The position numbers were made by a program, and so were the translations under genes. Under the pieces are notes generated by a model, which had not been told where the DNA came from, made no database searches, and saw nothing but the letters and a program-made list of their open reading frames with translations. Shown piece after piece: positions 15,167 through 23,004 of a DNA stretch of 33,714 nt. Source of the DNA: Bradymonadales bacterium (GTDB lineage Bacteria > Myxococcota_A > UBA9042 > PWKZ01); assembly GCA_003559575.1 (NCBI GenBank), contig PWKZ01000244.1, positions 1 through 33,714 on the forward strand. The letters are read 5' to 3'. Position 1 is the first letter of the stretch. The number at the start of each line of letters is the position of its first letter.

Positions 15167-17349
15167 CAACCGCTCCCGTCGCCACTGTCACCCCTGCCTG
15201 GAGGGGCCACGAAGCGCACGATCCGCGCGCGCAAGGTCCCCTTGCCAACCGACACGGAAATCCGGCTCGGGCCCTCTTCGCCGGCAAAATGGGCCTCTGT
15301 CACGATGGGAACCGCCCCTGCCGTCCCCTGGCCCCGGATCACGAGCGTGGCCCCCTCCCACTCTGCGCGGTACTGCATGAGAACATTGTCGGCCGGCAAG
15401 AACGGGGAGACGAGATCGAGCATGGACGCGACCAGGGGCCAACGGATATGACGCCGCGGCAGGACATCGTCCCATCTCAGCTCGTCGCGCTGTTCGTAGG
15501 GGACACGCGGCGCGGCCAACGCCAGGAGAGCGGGCACCCCGTCTCGGGGTCCACGTTGGTCATAGGTTACGAACTGGTTGTTCTGGTTCTCGAAAAACAG
15601 CCGCGCGCCCGACCCCTTCGACTCCAGGTACAGGTTGTTGTACAGGTCAACCCCCGAGACCACCTCCTCAATCCGGGTCTTGCCCCTCGGGGGCGTGACT
15701 TCGAACCGCCAGGTCGCGCCGATGAGGAAGGAGAACCGCTCCGCGACATCCGCCTGGCGTTGCAGGGTTCGAACCGTATCGCCAAGGGCCGGCACATGGA
15801 AGCGATACAAAGCGGCCTGTGGATTGCCCGCCACCACGTCGTGGAACTCCGACTCGACAGTCGGCGCGCCGATACGTGGTGTACTCTGAAAATGAACGTG
15901 GAGATGCGGCACGAAAGAGCGCCCGCTGTTGCCGCACAGCCCGAGCACCATTCCCTTACGAACGAACTGTCCCTCGACCACCCGTACGGAGTCGAGCGCG
16001 AGGTGGCAGACGAACGAGAAGAGATCGCCACCGTGCTGGATGAGCACCAGATTGCCCCAGGGATCGCGTGGGTTGCGATTGCCCACCGGGTTGTCGGGCA
16101 CATTCCGCACGGCGTTCACCACCGTCCCGTCGGCTATCGCCAGGACCGGCAGTTTGTAGCAGTGATATTGCTCGACGAGGCTCCCGTCACCCTCATGCGA
16201 TCTTCCCGCGCTGTCGAGAACCTCGAAATCCCACGCGTGGCGCCACTGCTCACGGTGCGTGTGCTCTCCCTCCACACCCTGCGTGACCGTCCAGGCGCCC
16301 TGGAACGGCAGACGGAGACGAAGGGGAAACCGCGCGCCAAACCGCAAACTCCGGGTACGCCAGTAGTGGAGGCTCGCCTCCGGGCTGGCGGAGACGAACT
16401 CCACCGACTTCGGCGCTTCATCGCGCACCCTCTGCCGCATGGCAAAGAGAGTCACGCCCACCGTCAGGTTGAACGGGAGGATCAGCGCGGGCAGCCCGTG
16501 GCGGCCGAGTACTACAATCGTCGCCACCGTGACGACGCCGGCGATCAGGCTACCGCCTGTGGCCAACGCGAAAGCGCTGCGCCCCGGCACGAACCAGAGG
16601 CCGCCCAGGGCAATGACGGTCAGGACCATGTTACACCCGACAATTAGACCACCGAGCGGAGTGGGAAAGCCGAACACCCAGACGAGCAGGCCATAGCTGA
16701 CGGCGGCCCCAATGAATGAAAGGAGCAAGGCGATGCGGCTGAAGAGCAGCAGGGCCACCATGACCAAAAGTCCGGAAACCAGCTCGGGCTGGAAGAAGAT
16801 GGCACCCAGGGTGCGGAGGTAGTATTCGCCCCAACTTGGCAGCCAGCAGAGCCCCCCCATCTGCCAGGGTTCGTTGAACGAGACCGGCTCGACACCGGCC
16901 ACGAGCGGGACCACGGCCAGCAGAGTCAGCGTGACGAGTACGAACGGTAGCGACAATACCGGGAGCCGTAGCAAATCCCTCAGCAGCGATTCAAGCGCTG
17001 CCTGGACGAAAACCACTGCCGCCGCCCCGAACACGACCAGCGCGACCGTGGCGGGGCTAGGTTCCAGGAACGCGCCCAGTGCGAGTCCCACCAGGAGCGG
17101 GTTGTACCCGAAAACACCGTCGCGGGCGAACACGGGGCTGAGGCGCAGCGCGCGGACGATCAGGAAGGAGACCAGCACCGAGAGGAGGCCCATGGCCCCC
17201 AGTAAGGGCTTGATGAGTGTCGCGAGCAAGAGCGCGAGCCCCACCAGACGATTACGTGTGAAAAGCACCTGCGAGTAGGAGAAAAGTACCGGCTCGACCA
17301 CCGCGAACCGGCGCGTGGTTCGGGGACGCTCTGCCGTCACCGTAACCAC
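15166..17349 (-). CDS. Urea-transporter-like channel fused to M23 peptidase
   Basis: This is a 727-residue fusion. Residues about 20-305 match the urea transporter fold (PF03253): two pseudo-repeats, each with a hydrophobic G-Y-N/G-C-N-type segment (GVFGYNPLLVGLALG; GLIVGCNMVLTVIALG) and an LP-x4-PF signature (LPVLSLPF at 129-136; LPALILPF at 286-293). Residues about 345-490 are an M23/LytM-type zinc peptidase domain: THREQWRHAWDFEV (H365/H371 and D374), CHLALDS (H449) and PHLHVHFQ (H482, H484, H486). The remaining 230 residues have no family I recognise. GTG 17349 is chosen because AGGAGG lies 7 nt upstream, giving a 13-nt overlap with the decarboxylase gene. The channel half suggests movement of a small uncharged or amide-like molecule; the peptidase half should be periplasmic. 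No urease or nickel genes are nearby. Confidence 0.85.
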   Translation of the reverse strand: MVTVTAERPRTTRRFAVVEPVLFSYSQVLFTRNRLVGLALLLATLIKPLLGAMGLLSVLVSFLIVRALRLSPVFARDGVFGYNPLLVGLALGAFLEPSPATVALVVFGAAAVVFVQAALESLLRDLLRLPVLSLPFVLVTLTLLAVVPLVAGVEPVSFNEPWQMGGLCWLPSWGEYYLRTLGAIFFQPELVSGLLVMVALLLFSRIALLLSFIGAAVSYGLLVWVFGFPTPLGGLIVGCNMVLTVIALGGLWFVPGRSAFALATGGSLIAGVVTVATIVVLGRHGLPALILPFNLTVGVTLFAMRQRVRDEAPKSVEFVSASPEASLHYWRTRSLRFGARFPLRLRLPFQGAWTVTQGVEGEHTHREQWRHAWDFEVLDSAGRSHEGDGSLVEQYHCYKLPVLAIADGTVVNAVRNVPDNPVGNRNPRDPWGNLVLIQHGGDLFSFVCHLALDSVRVVEGQFVRKGMVLGLCGNSGRSFVPHLHVHFQSTPRIGAPTVESEFHDVVAGNPQAALYRFHVPALGDTVRTLQRQADVAERFSFLIGATWRFEVTPPRGKTRIEEVVSGVDLYNNLYLESKGSGARLFFENQNNQFVTYDQRGPRDGVPALLALAAPRVPYEQRDELRWDDVLPRRHIRWPLVASMLDLVSPFLPADNVLMQYRAEWEGATLVIRGQGTAGAVPIVTEAHFAGEEGPSRISVSVGKGTLRARIVRFVAPPGRGDSGDGSG

Positions 17350-18683
17350 TCGGGGACCTCCTCCAGGGACACCAGGGTGTCGAGGGTCTCCGCGTGCCGG
17401 ATGAGGGCGGTCTCACCGCTGGTCGACACGAGCACCACCGCCGGCCGCGCCGTGATGAACTGTAGCCACTGTGTGACGTTGTAGGCGCCCACGCTGCGAA
17501 AGACCAGCCGGGAGCCTGTCTCCATCGGCGGAAAGAGCAGATGCTCCCGCATGGTATCGATGTTCATGCAAAGTGGACCGTGGATGACCGTCGCTTCCGG
17601 TGTCCCCCGAAACTCGGCCGCCGGCACCACATCGTGTTTGTACCAGAAGGCCGTAAACAACAGGTTGACGCCGGCGTCGATGACGAGGGACTTGCGCCCG
17701 TCCGGCAGTCGCTTGTTGGCGTGCACTGTCGCGATGAGATAGCCGGCCTCATCGACGAGCGACCGGCCGGTCTCGAGAAACAGTGTCGGCTCGTGGCCCG
17801 GCTCCACCACCAGGGAATCGAGCCCCTCCGCGACCGCCTCCGCGTACTGTCCGAAGGAGGGGGTCGTCTGCTCCCCCGGGAGGTACTGGGCGTGCAACGT
17901 ATTGCGCGACGCGAAGCCTCCCCCGATGTCGATGGCGTCTACCTCGATCCCGAGCTCGGCCTTCAACTCGTTGGCAAAGACCGCCAGATTACGCGCTTCG
18001 TCGCGATACGCCTCGGTGTCCTGGATAAATGTCCCGAGGTGACAGTGCAGGCCCGCCACGTCCAGCATCCCGCCCGTCACGATGCGCCGCACGGCATCCA
18101 ACGCCTGCCCATTTTCGAGGTTGAACCCGAACCGCCCCCAGAGTGGAACACCTGCTACCGTCATGTTCAGGCGGATCGTGACCTTCGGGCGCACGCCGAT
18201 CTCGCGCGCGACCTTCTCGGCGCGCTGGATCTCGTCGAAATTGTCGAGATGCACGCGCGCCCCGTCACGAAACGCCTTGGCGAGCGCGTTCTCCGGCTTG
18301 AACGGTCCATTGAACAGGATCCGCGACCCGGGAACTTCAAGCCGGCGCGCCTTGTCGTACTCCAGCTCGCTCACCACTTCGGCCCACGCGCCCGCGCGGT
18401 GAAAGACACGGCAGATCGCGTCGAGGTAGTTGGTCTTGTAGGACCAGGCGGTCTGGACTTTCGGCCACCGGCGCCCAAAAGCACCCTGGAGATCCGAATG
18501 CCGCGCCTTGAGCGTTTTCTCGCTGAACACGAACAGCGGCGATCCAAAGCGCTCGACGAGTGCCTCCACCGCGACGCCGTCGATGTGCGTCATCGGCTGG
18601 ATGGACTTCGCCCGCGCCAGCTTGTTCATCATGCCTCTCGCATGTCGCGCGATGGTGGGCGGCTCGTACCGCGGTTTAGTCAT
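17337..18683 (-). CDS. Fold-III PLP-dependent decarboxylase (ornithine/DAP family)
   Basis: The 448-residue product matches group IV amino-acid decarboxylases, the family of diaminopimelate, ornithine and carboxynorspermidine decarboxylases. The catalytic set appears intact: PLP lysine K83 in AWSYKTNY, GLHCHLGT (H213, H215), IDIGGGFASR (254-256), LETGRSLV (304-310), GPLCMNID (C372, D376) and GAYN (Y401). It should remove a carboxyl group from an amino acid, either free or carried on another molecule; the substrate cannot be told from sequence. It is unlikely to be the housekeeping lysA, given its place between an ATP-grasp ligase and a transporter/peptidase fusion. ATG 18683 overlaps the ATP-grasp stop as ATGA, with GGGGAG a few bases upstream. 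Confidence 0.85.
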   Translation of the reverse strand: MTKPRYEPPTIARHARGMMNKLARAKSIQPMTHIDGVAVEALVERFGSPLFVFSEKTLKARHSDLQGAFGRRWPKVQTAWSYKTNYLDAICRVFHRAGAWAEVVSELEYDKARRLEVPGSRILFNGPFKPENALAKAFRDGARVHLDNFDEIQRAEKVAREIGVRPKVTIRLNMTVAGVPLWGRFGFNLENGQALDAVRRIVTGGMLDVAGLHCHLGTFIQDTEAYRDEARNLAVFANELKAELGIEVDAIDIGGGFASRNTLHAQYLPGEQTTPSFGQYAEAVAEGLDSLVVEPGHEPTLFLETGRSLVDEAGYLIATVHANKRLPDGRKSLVIDAGVNLLFTAFWYKHDVVPAAEFRGTPEATVIHGPLCMNIDTMREHLLFPPMETGSRLVFRSVGAYNVTQWLQFITARPAVVLVSTSGETALIRHAETLDTLVSLEEVPEWLR

Positions 18684-19732
18684 CGAACTTTCTCCCCTGA
18701 GGTCGCAAGGGCCTCAAAGTCCTCGATCGAAGCGAGCTGGTCCAGCGCAATCCGTACGAACATGGCGCCGGCCTTGAACCCCGAGAACGGCTCGACACGT
18801 TCTCCCATCGCGAGCCGCGCCACGGCCCACGGGAGGTTCTGCCCCGCGCCAACCGAGAGGTATGTCCAGGCCGGGAAGCGAGGGTTGATCTCGAGCAAAA
18901 GATACCGCCCTTTCGGGGTCTTCAGAATCTCGACCTCGCACGGCCCGCGCCAGGATGTCGCCGCCATGAACCGTCGTGTAAGCTCCAGCAGCATGGGATC
19001 CTTGACCGCCACTCCGGCCCAGCCCTTGCCCTTGTCGGTGAACGTGGTCTTTCGCATGGGGACGGCGCCGACGAGCCCGCCGCGGCCATCCCCCACCGCC
19101 ACGACATCGTATTCTTCGCCCTCGTAGTACTGCTGCGCGATGACGGGCAGACCCCAAATCGCGGCCGTGCGATGAAAGGCCGCCACGGCTTCATCCGCGG
19201 TGTGGCAGATGGTAGCGCCATAGAAGATCCCTTTGATGACGAGGGGGTATGAGACACGCTGATGGATCTCGAAGAGCGTGGCGGCGTCGTTCACCGTCTC
19301 GCCGCGCGGCACATTGATCTCAGCGCTTTCCCCAAGGCCCATGAGCTGGGTCTTCGCGCGGAGATCGAGCTGCGCCCGCGTCGGCAAGAATGTTCGAATG
19401 CCGAGTCGCTGGAGGTCGTCCTCGAGCGAGATCAAGGCGGGCAACTCAGAGTCGAGGGTCGGGATCAGCACGTCGATCCGCGTCCGCTCGTGGATGTATG
19501 AAAGTCTCGCCAGCAGGGCGTCGGCGCCCTGGTCGGGATATGGGAGGAGGAAAGCCGCCATGAGGTCGAGATCGGCGCAGTAGAGACCGGGGTCGAGGGT
19601 GTCGTACGCCAGGCCGACAAGCTCGCCGTTGAAGTCGCGAGCGTGGCGTAGCGCGCGCATCACCGACACACCCGGCCCGGGATTGTCCGTGGCATTGAGC
19701 CCCGTGACCGCCACATGTAGATCCTCTCGCAT
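18680..19732 (-). CDS. ATP-grasp ligase (carbamoyl-phosphate-synthetase-like)
   Basis: The 350-residue product has a Rossmann-like N-terminus (LHVAVTGLNATDNPGPGVSV) and an ATP-grasp core: K127 region (RAKTQL), YPLVIKG (K167), YYEGEEYDVV (203-211), CEVEILKTPKGRYLLLEINP with E268 and E281, then RFPAW. The metal-binding EINPRFPAW strongly resembles CarB-type ATP-grasp enzymes. Such enzymes join a carboxylate, through an acyl phosphate, to an amine or thiol. With the adjacent PqqD-like protein and decarboxylase, it may ligate amino acids to each other or to a carrier. ATG 19732 is chosen: it lies 13 nt after the PqqD stop, with GGTGGG upstream. The in-frame extension further upstream would overlap PqqD and lacks a ribosome site. 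Confidence 0.85.
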   Translation of the reverse strand: MREDLHVAVTGLNATDNPGPGVSVMRALRHARDFNGELVGLAYDTLDPGLYCADLDLMAAFLLPYPDQGADALLARLSYIHERTRIDVLIPTLDSELPALISLEDDLQRLGIRTFLPTRAQLDLRAKTQLMGLGESAEINVPRGETVNDAATLFEIHQRVSYPLVIKGIFYGATICHTADEAVAAFHRTAAIWGLPVIAQQYYEGEEYDVVAVGDGRGGLVGAVPMRKTTFTDKGKGWAGVAVKDPMLLELTRRFMAATSWRGPCEVEILKTPKGRYLLLEINPRFPAWTYLSVGAGQNLPWAVARLAMGERVEPFSGFKAGAMFVRIALDQLASIEDFEALATSGEKVR

Positions 19733-19745
19733 CGTGCCCACCGTG

Positions 19746-20012
19746 TTACACCTCGGAGTCGCGCGGCAGGATACCCTGTTCCTTGAGCGCACGCAGGAAT
19801 TCATTCAAATCGCGAACCAGGTCATTGCGGTCGGTCGTGTCGAACTCCTCGCGTAACGCTTCGATCACCCCGTCTGCATCCTTGCCGTCGCGGAGCCGCT
19901 CCAGGATGAAAAGGCCCGTCGGACTAACGCTGAACGTGAGCCCCGTGACGGGGTCGAACACGAATCCGCTCTCGCTCAACGCGATCTCCTTGAGTCGCTG
20001 TTCCACGCTCAT
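19746..20012 (-). CDS. PqqD-like protein (RiPP-recognition-element fold)
   Basis: This 88-residue protein has the PqqD pattern: a short beta strand with FVFDPVTGLTFSVSPTGLFI, then ILERLRDGKDADGVIEALRE and a helical C-terminus with DLNEFLRALKEQGIL. PqqD proteins bind precursor peptides and present them to modifying enzymes; related stand-alone versions occur in many peptide and cell-surface systems. No obvious precursor peptide gene is seen next to it, so the partner may be the Cys-rich lipoprotein upstream, a peptide encoded elsewhere, or a non-peptide substrate. ATG 20012 has AGGTGG upstream. It is 28 nt after the lipoprotein gene and 13 nt before the ATP-grasp gene. Confidence 0.75.
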   Translation of the reverse strand: MSVEQRLKEIALSESGFVFDPVTGLTFSVSPTGLFILERLRDGKDADGVIEALREEFDTTDRNDLVRDLNEFLRALKEQGILPRDSEV

Positions 20013-20040
20013 CGCGCCACCTCTCGTTCAAAAACTCGCA

Positions 20041-21222
20041 CTAAGGACGCCCCGGAGCGAACGAGGTGCAGACCCCGTCCGCACGACAGACGTACTGCGC
20101 GCCGCAATCCCATCCCTCGTTCTTGCAGCTCGGCAGGCACGCCTCAAAGTCCGGATCACATGCGTAATCCGTTCGGCAATCGCCTCGCTCCGGCAGGCCG
20201 GGCAACGGCCATGCGGCCGGCGTGCACGACGGCAGACAGTATCCGACGCCTTCGAGCACCGCGCAAACCGCTCCCTCGGGACACGCCCCCGCGGCACACG
20301 GCACGGTACACATTCCCCCTACCCAACCGGTGGGCGATCCATCTTCCGTGGCCGAAAAACACCAGCCGGTCTCACAGTCCACCGCGGAGTCACAGGGGCC
20401 TCCCAGAGCTTCGAGTGGCGGCGGAGCGAAGTCGCAGCGTCCATCAGCGCCGCAGACGAGCACGGCGCCGCAGTCGAACCCGAGGCGACAGTCCGGCATG
20501 CAAGCCTCGAAGCCCGCTTGACAGAGATAGCCTTCACGGCAATCGGTGTCGGCCGCGCACGCGGAGAGACACCAGCCAACACCGTCGAGCGGGGCACAGG
20601 TCATACCCTCACCACAAATACCGCCGGCACCGCAAGGTTCTGAGCAAAAGCCACCCGGCCAGCCGGTCGCAAGACCATCCCGCGTTTCCGCAAAGCAGAT
20701 GCCTGAAGCGCAGTCAAGCGCCCACTCGCACGGTTCCCCGAGCGCTCTCAGTTCCCCCGGTGAAGCGACGCACACCCCCTCCTCTCCACAGGAGAGAAGC
20801 GGGCCGCAGTCGAAATCCAACCGGCAGTCGGGCAGACACGCCCCAAAGGCCTCGTTGCACACGTAGCCTGCGCGACAATCCGCGCTGGCGCGGCACGCCG
20901 GGAGACACCAAGCCCCCCCATCGAGCGGGGCGCACGCGAGCCCCTCCGCACAGCCACCACCAGAATCACACGGCCGCGTGCATAGCCCCTCATCCCAACC
21001 CGTCACCACCCCGTCACGGACCGCGGCGAAGCAGATCCCGGAGGCACAGTCCCAATCTTTCTCGCATGACCCGCCATCCGCGACAGCGCTCGGCCAATCG
21101 CTCCCCGCGGGCTCGACGCAGCCCAGGAGCATCATCGCAAGAATCGCCGAAAAAAAGCGCGCGCGGCGAAAAAGGGCGCTCGTTGTAGCGAAACGCGTTG
21201 CTGTTGAGTGTTCGCGTTGCAA
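20041..21222 (-). CDS. Cys-rich lipoprotein with three tandem modules
   Basis: The 393-residue product has a lipoprotein signal (FSAILAMMLLGC). It then has three tandem modules of about 110 residues, each beginning like CEKDWDCASGICF, with TGW-x-x-G-x-C, a CAPLDG-x-x-WCLPAC-type segment and a closing CLPDCRLDFDCG. About 18 cysteines per module suggest a disulfide-rich extracytoplasmic rod. Such repeats are common in Myxococcota and Bradymonadia surface proteins, and their function is unknown. The only workable start is TTG 21222, with GAGGG 7 nt upstream; no ATG precedes the hydrophobic core. The start region overlaps a family B repeat (21188-21228). Operator box 2 lies upstream at 21490-21506 within the kinase gene. 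The gene is first in line for the PqqD cluster. Confidence 0.8.
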   Translation of the reverse strand: MQREHSTATRFATTSALFRRARFFSAILAMMLLGCVEPAGSDWPSAVADGGSCEKDWDCASGICFAAVRDGVVTGWDEGLCTRPCDSGGGCAEGLACAPLDGGAWCLPACRASADCRAGYVCNEAFGACLPDCRLDFDCGPLLSCGEEGVCVASPGELRALGEPCEWALDCASGICFAETRDGLATGWPGGFCSEPCGAGGICGEGMTCAPLDGVGWCLSACAADTDCREGYLCQAGFEACMPDCRLGFDCGAVLVCGADGRCDFAPPPLEALGGPCDSAVDCETGWCFSATEDGSPTGWVGGMCTVPCAAGACPEGAVCAVLEGVGYCLPSCTPAAWPLPGLPERGDCRTDYACDPDFEACLPSCKNEGWDCGAQYVCRADGVCTSFAPGRP

Positions 21223-21228
21223 GAATGC
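21188..21228 (-). repeat. Dispersed repeat family B, copy at lipoprotein start
   Basis: On the minus strand, GCATTCTTGCAACGC, five variable bases, then a 21-nt block (CTCAACAGC through GTTTCGC) match 26763-26803 on the plus strand. The match is 15/15 and 20/21, with a spacer of equal length. Here the repeat covers the TTG start codon and the first codons of the Cys-rich lipoprotein. Confidence 0.75.
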
Positions 21229-21238
21229 ACCCTCGGAT

Positions 21239-21259
21239 CCGACACCTGACAGGTGTCGG
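21239..21259. repeat. Perfect 10-bp palindrome in lipoprotein leader
   Basis: CCGACACCTG, one base, then CAGGTGTCGG. It lies 17 nt upstream of the TTG start of the Cys-rich lipoprotein, next to its ribosome site. A dimer operator or leader hairpin is possible. The corresponding stretch of the other family B copy (about 26735-26760) keeps the flanking TGGGCCCG but not the palindrome. Confidence 0.5.
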
Positions 21260-21459
21260 GCCCACCAAAGAGGTTTGCGCTCGAAAGAAGCGTCGGCGCC
21301 CCTATGTCCAACAATAGGGTAAATTCGTCACGAATCCCCTGAGTATCCACCGCCGGAGACCTCAGTGCCGCATCCCTGTGGAGTTTCCCGAGAGCAGCAT
21401 CCACTCGCTCGCCCGCGTAGGAGGCCGGCAACACGCCATACACTTATATCGCACCGATG

Positions 21460-22998
21460 TTAACGCGGATTTAAGATCACCGCTGGTTTGTGAAGATTTT
21501 GTGAAGACGCAGGCAACCACATCGAAATCGCGAACCCTTGGGGGCTGAGGTTGCGTGCCTGAACAGTCCCCCCGCAGGCAGTGACGACGCTCTTCACGAT
21601 GGCGAGGCCAAGCCCCGCCCCGCCGGACTCTGCAGTACGAGCCTCTTCGGGACGGAAAAACGGTTCAAAGATGCGCCCCAGCACTTCCTCGCCGACACCG
21701 GGGCCACTATCCCGCACCTCCAGCCGCACCATCCCGCCTTCTCGCTGCGCCTCGACCACGATGGGCCCCTTGTCTCCGGCATAGCGAAAAGCGTTACGCA
21801 AAACGTTTCCGAGCGCCCGGACCAAAAGGTCTTGGTCGGCCATGACTTTCAGACCCGCGGGCACCCGCGCCTCCACCGCCGCGCCCTGCTCCGCTTCGCG
21901 CCTGAGAGCGCGCGCGACCACTCCATCAACCTCGAAGGACACAAGGTCGGCCTGGTGGGGCGCCACCTCCGCGCGCGCGAAAACGAGGAGCTCCTCGACC
22001 AGCTCGGACATGTACTGGACGTCCTCCTGCACATCCCGTAGCTCTTCGACCAGCGCGCCCCGCGAACGACTCGCGATAATCTCGAGCCCCAAGCGAATCC
22101 TGGCGATCGGGGAGGCCAGCTCGTGTGAGACGTCCCCGAGGAAGCGCTTTTGCGCGCGCATGTGACCGTCGAGGCGCGCCGACATTTCGTTGATGGCACG
22201 TCCGAGCCGCCCCAACTCATCACCGCGCTCTGCCTCGACACGCGCCTCGAATCGCCCGTCGGCAATCGCGACCGCCACCTCGGTCATCCGCTGGATGGGC
22301 TGCGCTATCCGCCGCGCGATGCCGAGCCAGAGCAACACCACGGCACCCCCAACGCTGATGACCAGCGCGATGAAAGGCTGCGGCTGCCACTGGATGCCCC
22401 GGCCTGCAAACGCGCGGGACACGGCCAACAGCGTGGCGGGCACCGCTGGACTCCCCGGCGCCTCCACCACCGCCATTCGCACGCCCGCCCAGTATCCGCC
22501 GGACCCGCTCGTGCGCAGGGCGAAAAGCGGCGCCTCAAGCGCCTGCGCACCCTCCCCGGCGAGCCCACGCGTCGGCGGTCCGTTCAGCGAGTGCGGCGCC
22601 CGCTGGGAAACGGGCGGGGGTACCGGTTGCGTGCCAAGCTCCGCTATCACGCCCCGGGTTCCTCTTGAAGAACTCGTCAAGACCTCGAACACTTCAGGGG
22701 GAAGCTCATCGGCGCGCCCGGCGAGCCGCCGCCCGGCGTTCGAGTAGAGGGACAGCTCCAGACCGGTTTCCGAGGAGTACCGCGCGAGGACCGCTTCCCA
22801 CTCAGCGGCGGGCGACGAGGAAAGCTCACCGGCCACGCGACCGGCCATCACGAGCAGGCGGGGGGTGATGTCCAGGCGCAACGGCGAGTCCGCCGGGAGG
22901 AGGGACTGCACAGCGACAAAGCCCGCAACGACCCCTCCGATAACCGACAAGGTGACGATGAGACAGAGTAGCAGCCGGTGAAACAACGAAAATCGCAA
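21460..22998 (-). CDS. CpxA-like sensor histidine kinase
   Basis: The 512-residue product has TM1 at about 8-30, a periplasmic sensor of about 175 residues, TM2 at about 208-228 and HAMP at about 229-280. The HisKA motif is FLGDVSHELASPIAR (phosphoacceptor H292). The ATPase domain has GNVLRNAFRYA (N402), DSGPG (430-434) and GAGLGLA (461-467). The HisKA region closely follows CpxA-type kinases, which sense envelope stress. The start is TTG 22998, with AGGAAG just upstream; only 6 nt separate it from the regulator stop, so the pair is co-transcribed. The last 16 codons contain operator box 2 (21490-21506), so a promoter for the downstream cluster seems to be embedded in the gene. Confidence 0.9.
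   Translation of the reverse strand: MRFSLFHRLLLCLIVTLSVIGGVVAGFVAVQSLLPADSPLRLDITPRLLVMAGRVAGELSSSPAAEWEAVLARYSSETGLELSLYSNAGRRLAGRADELPPEVFEVLTSSSRGTRGVIAELGTQPVPPPVSQRAPHSLNGPPTRGLAGEGAQALEAPLFALRTSGSGGYWAGVRMAVVEAPGSPAVPATLLAVSRAFAGRGIQWQPQPFIALVISVGGAVVLLWLGIARRIAQPIQRMTEVAVAIADGRFEARVEAERGDELGRLGRAINEMSARLDGHMRAQKRFLGDVSHELASPIARIRLGLEIIASRSRGALVEELRDVQEDVQYMSELVEELLVFARAEVAPHQADLVSFEVDGVVARALRREAEQGAAVEARVPAGLKVMADQDLLVRALGNVLRNAFRYAGDKGPIVVEAQREGGMVRLEVRDSGPGVGEEVLGRIFEPFFRPEEARTAESGGAGLGLAIVKSVVTACGGTVQARNLSPQGFAISMWLPASSQNLHKPAVILNPR
21490..21506. promoter_or_regulatory. Direct-repeat operator GTGAAG-N5-GTGAAG (box 2)
   Basis: GTGAAG occurs at 21490-21495 and 21501-21506 on the plus strand, with the same 11-nt period as box 1. 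The two boxes also share TCTTCACAAA on the minus strand. It lies inside the 3' end of the kinase gene, about 270 nt upstream of the Cys-rich lipoprotein. A possible -10 (TTAAAT, minus strand 21474-21469) follows. It is probably bound by the adjacent response regulator. Confidence 0.55.
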
Positions 22999-23004
22999 AT
23001 CTTC

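Noticed and set aside
15166-17349. A urease-linked urea uptake system
   Set aside because: No urease, nickel carrier or urea-cycle gene is in the window, and the transporter is fused to a peptidase and set in an operon with a ligase and decarboxylase.
17337-18683. Housekeeping diaminopimelate decarboxylase (lysA)
   Set aside because: The fold and active site fit, but the tight coupling to ATP-grasp and transporter/peptidase genes and the absence of dap genes argue for another substrate. Not excluded by sequence alone.
17541-19127. Plus-strand open frame of 528 codons across the decarboxylase and ATP-grasp genes
   Set aside because: It spans two genes with intact active sites on the other strand; its own translation is low in structure and rich in Arg.
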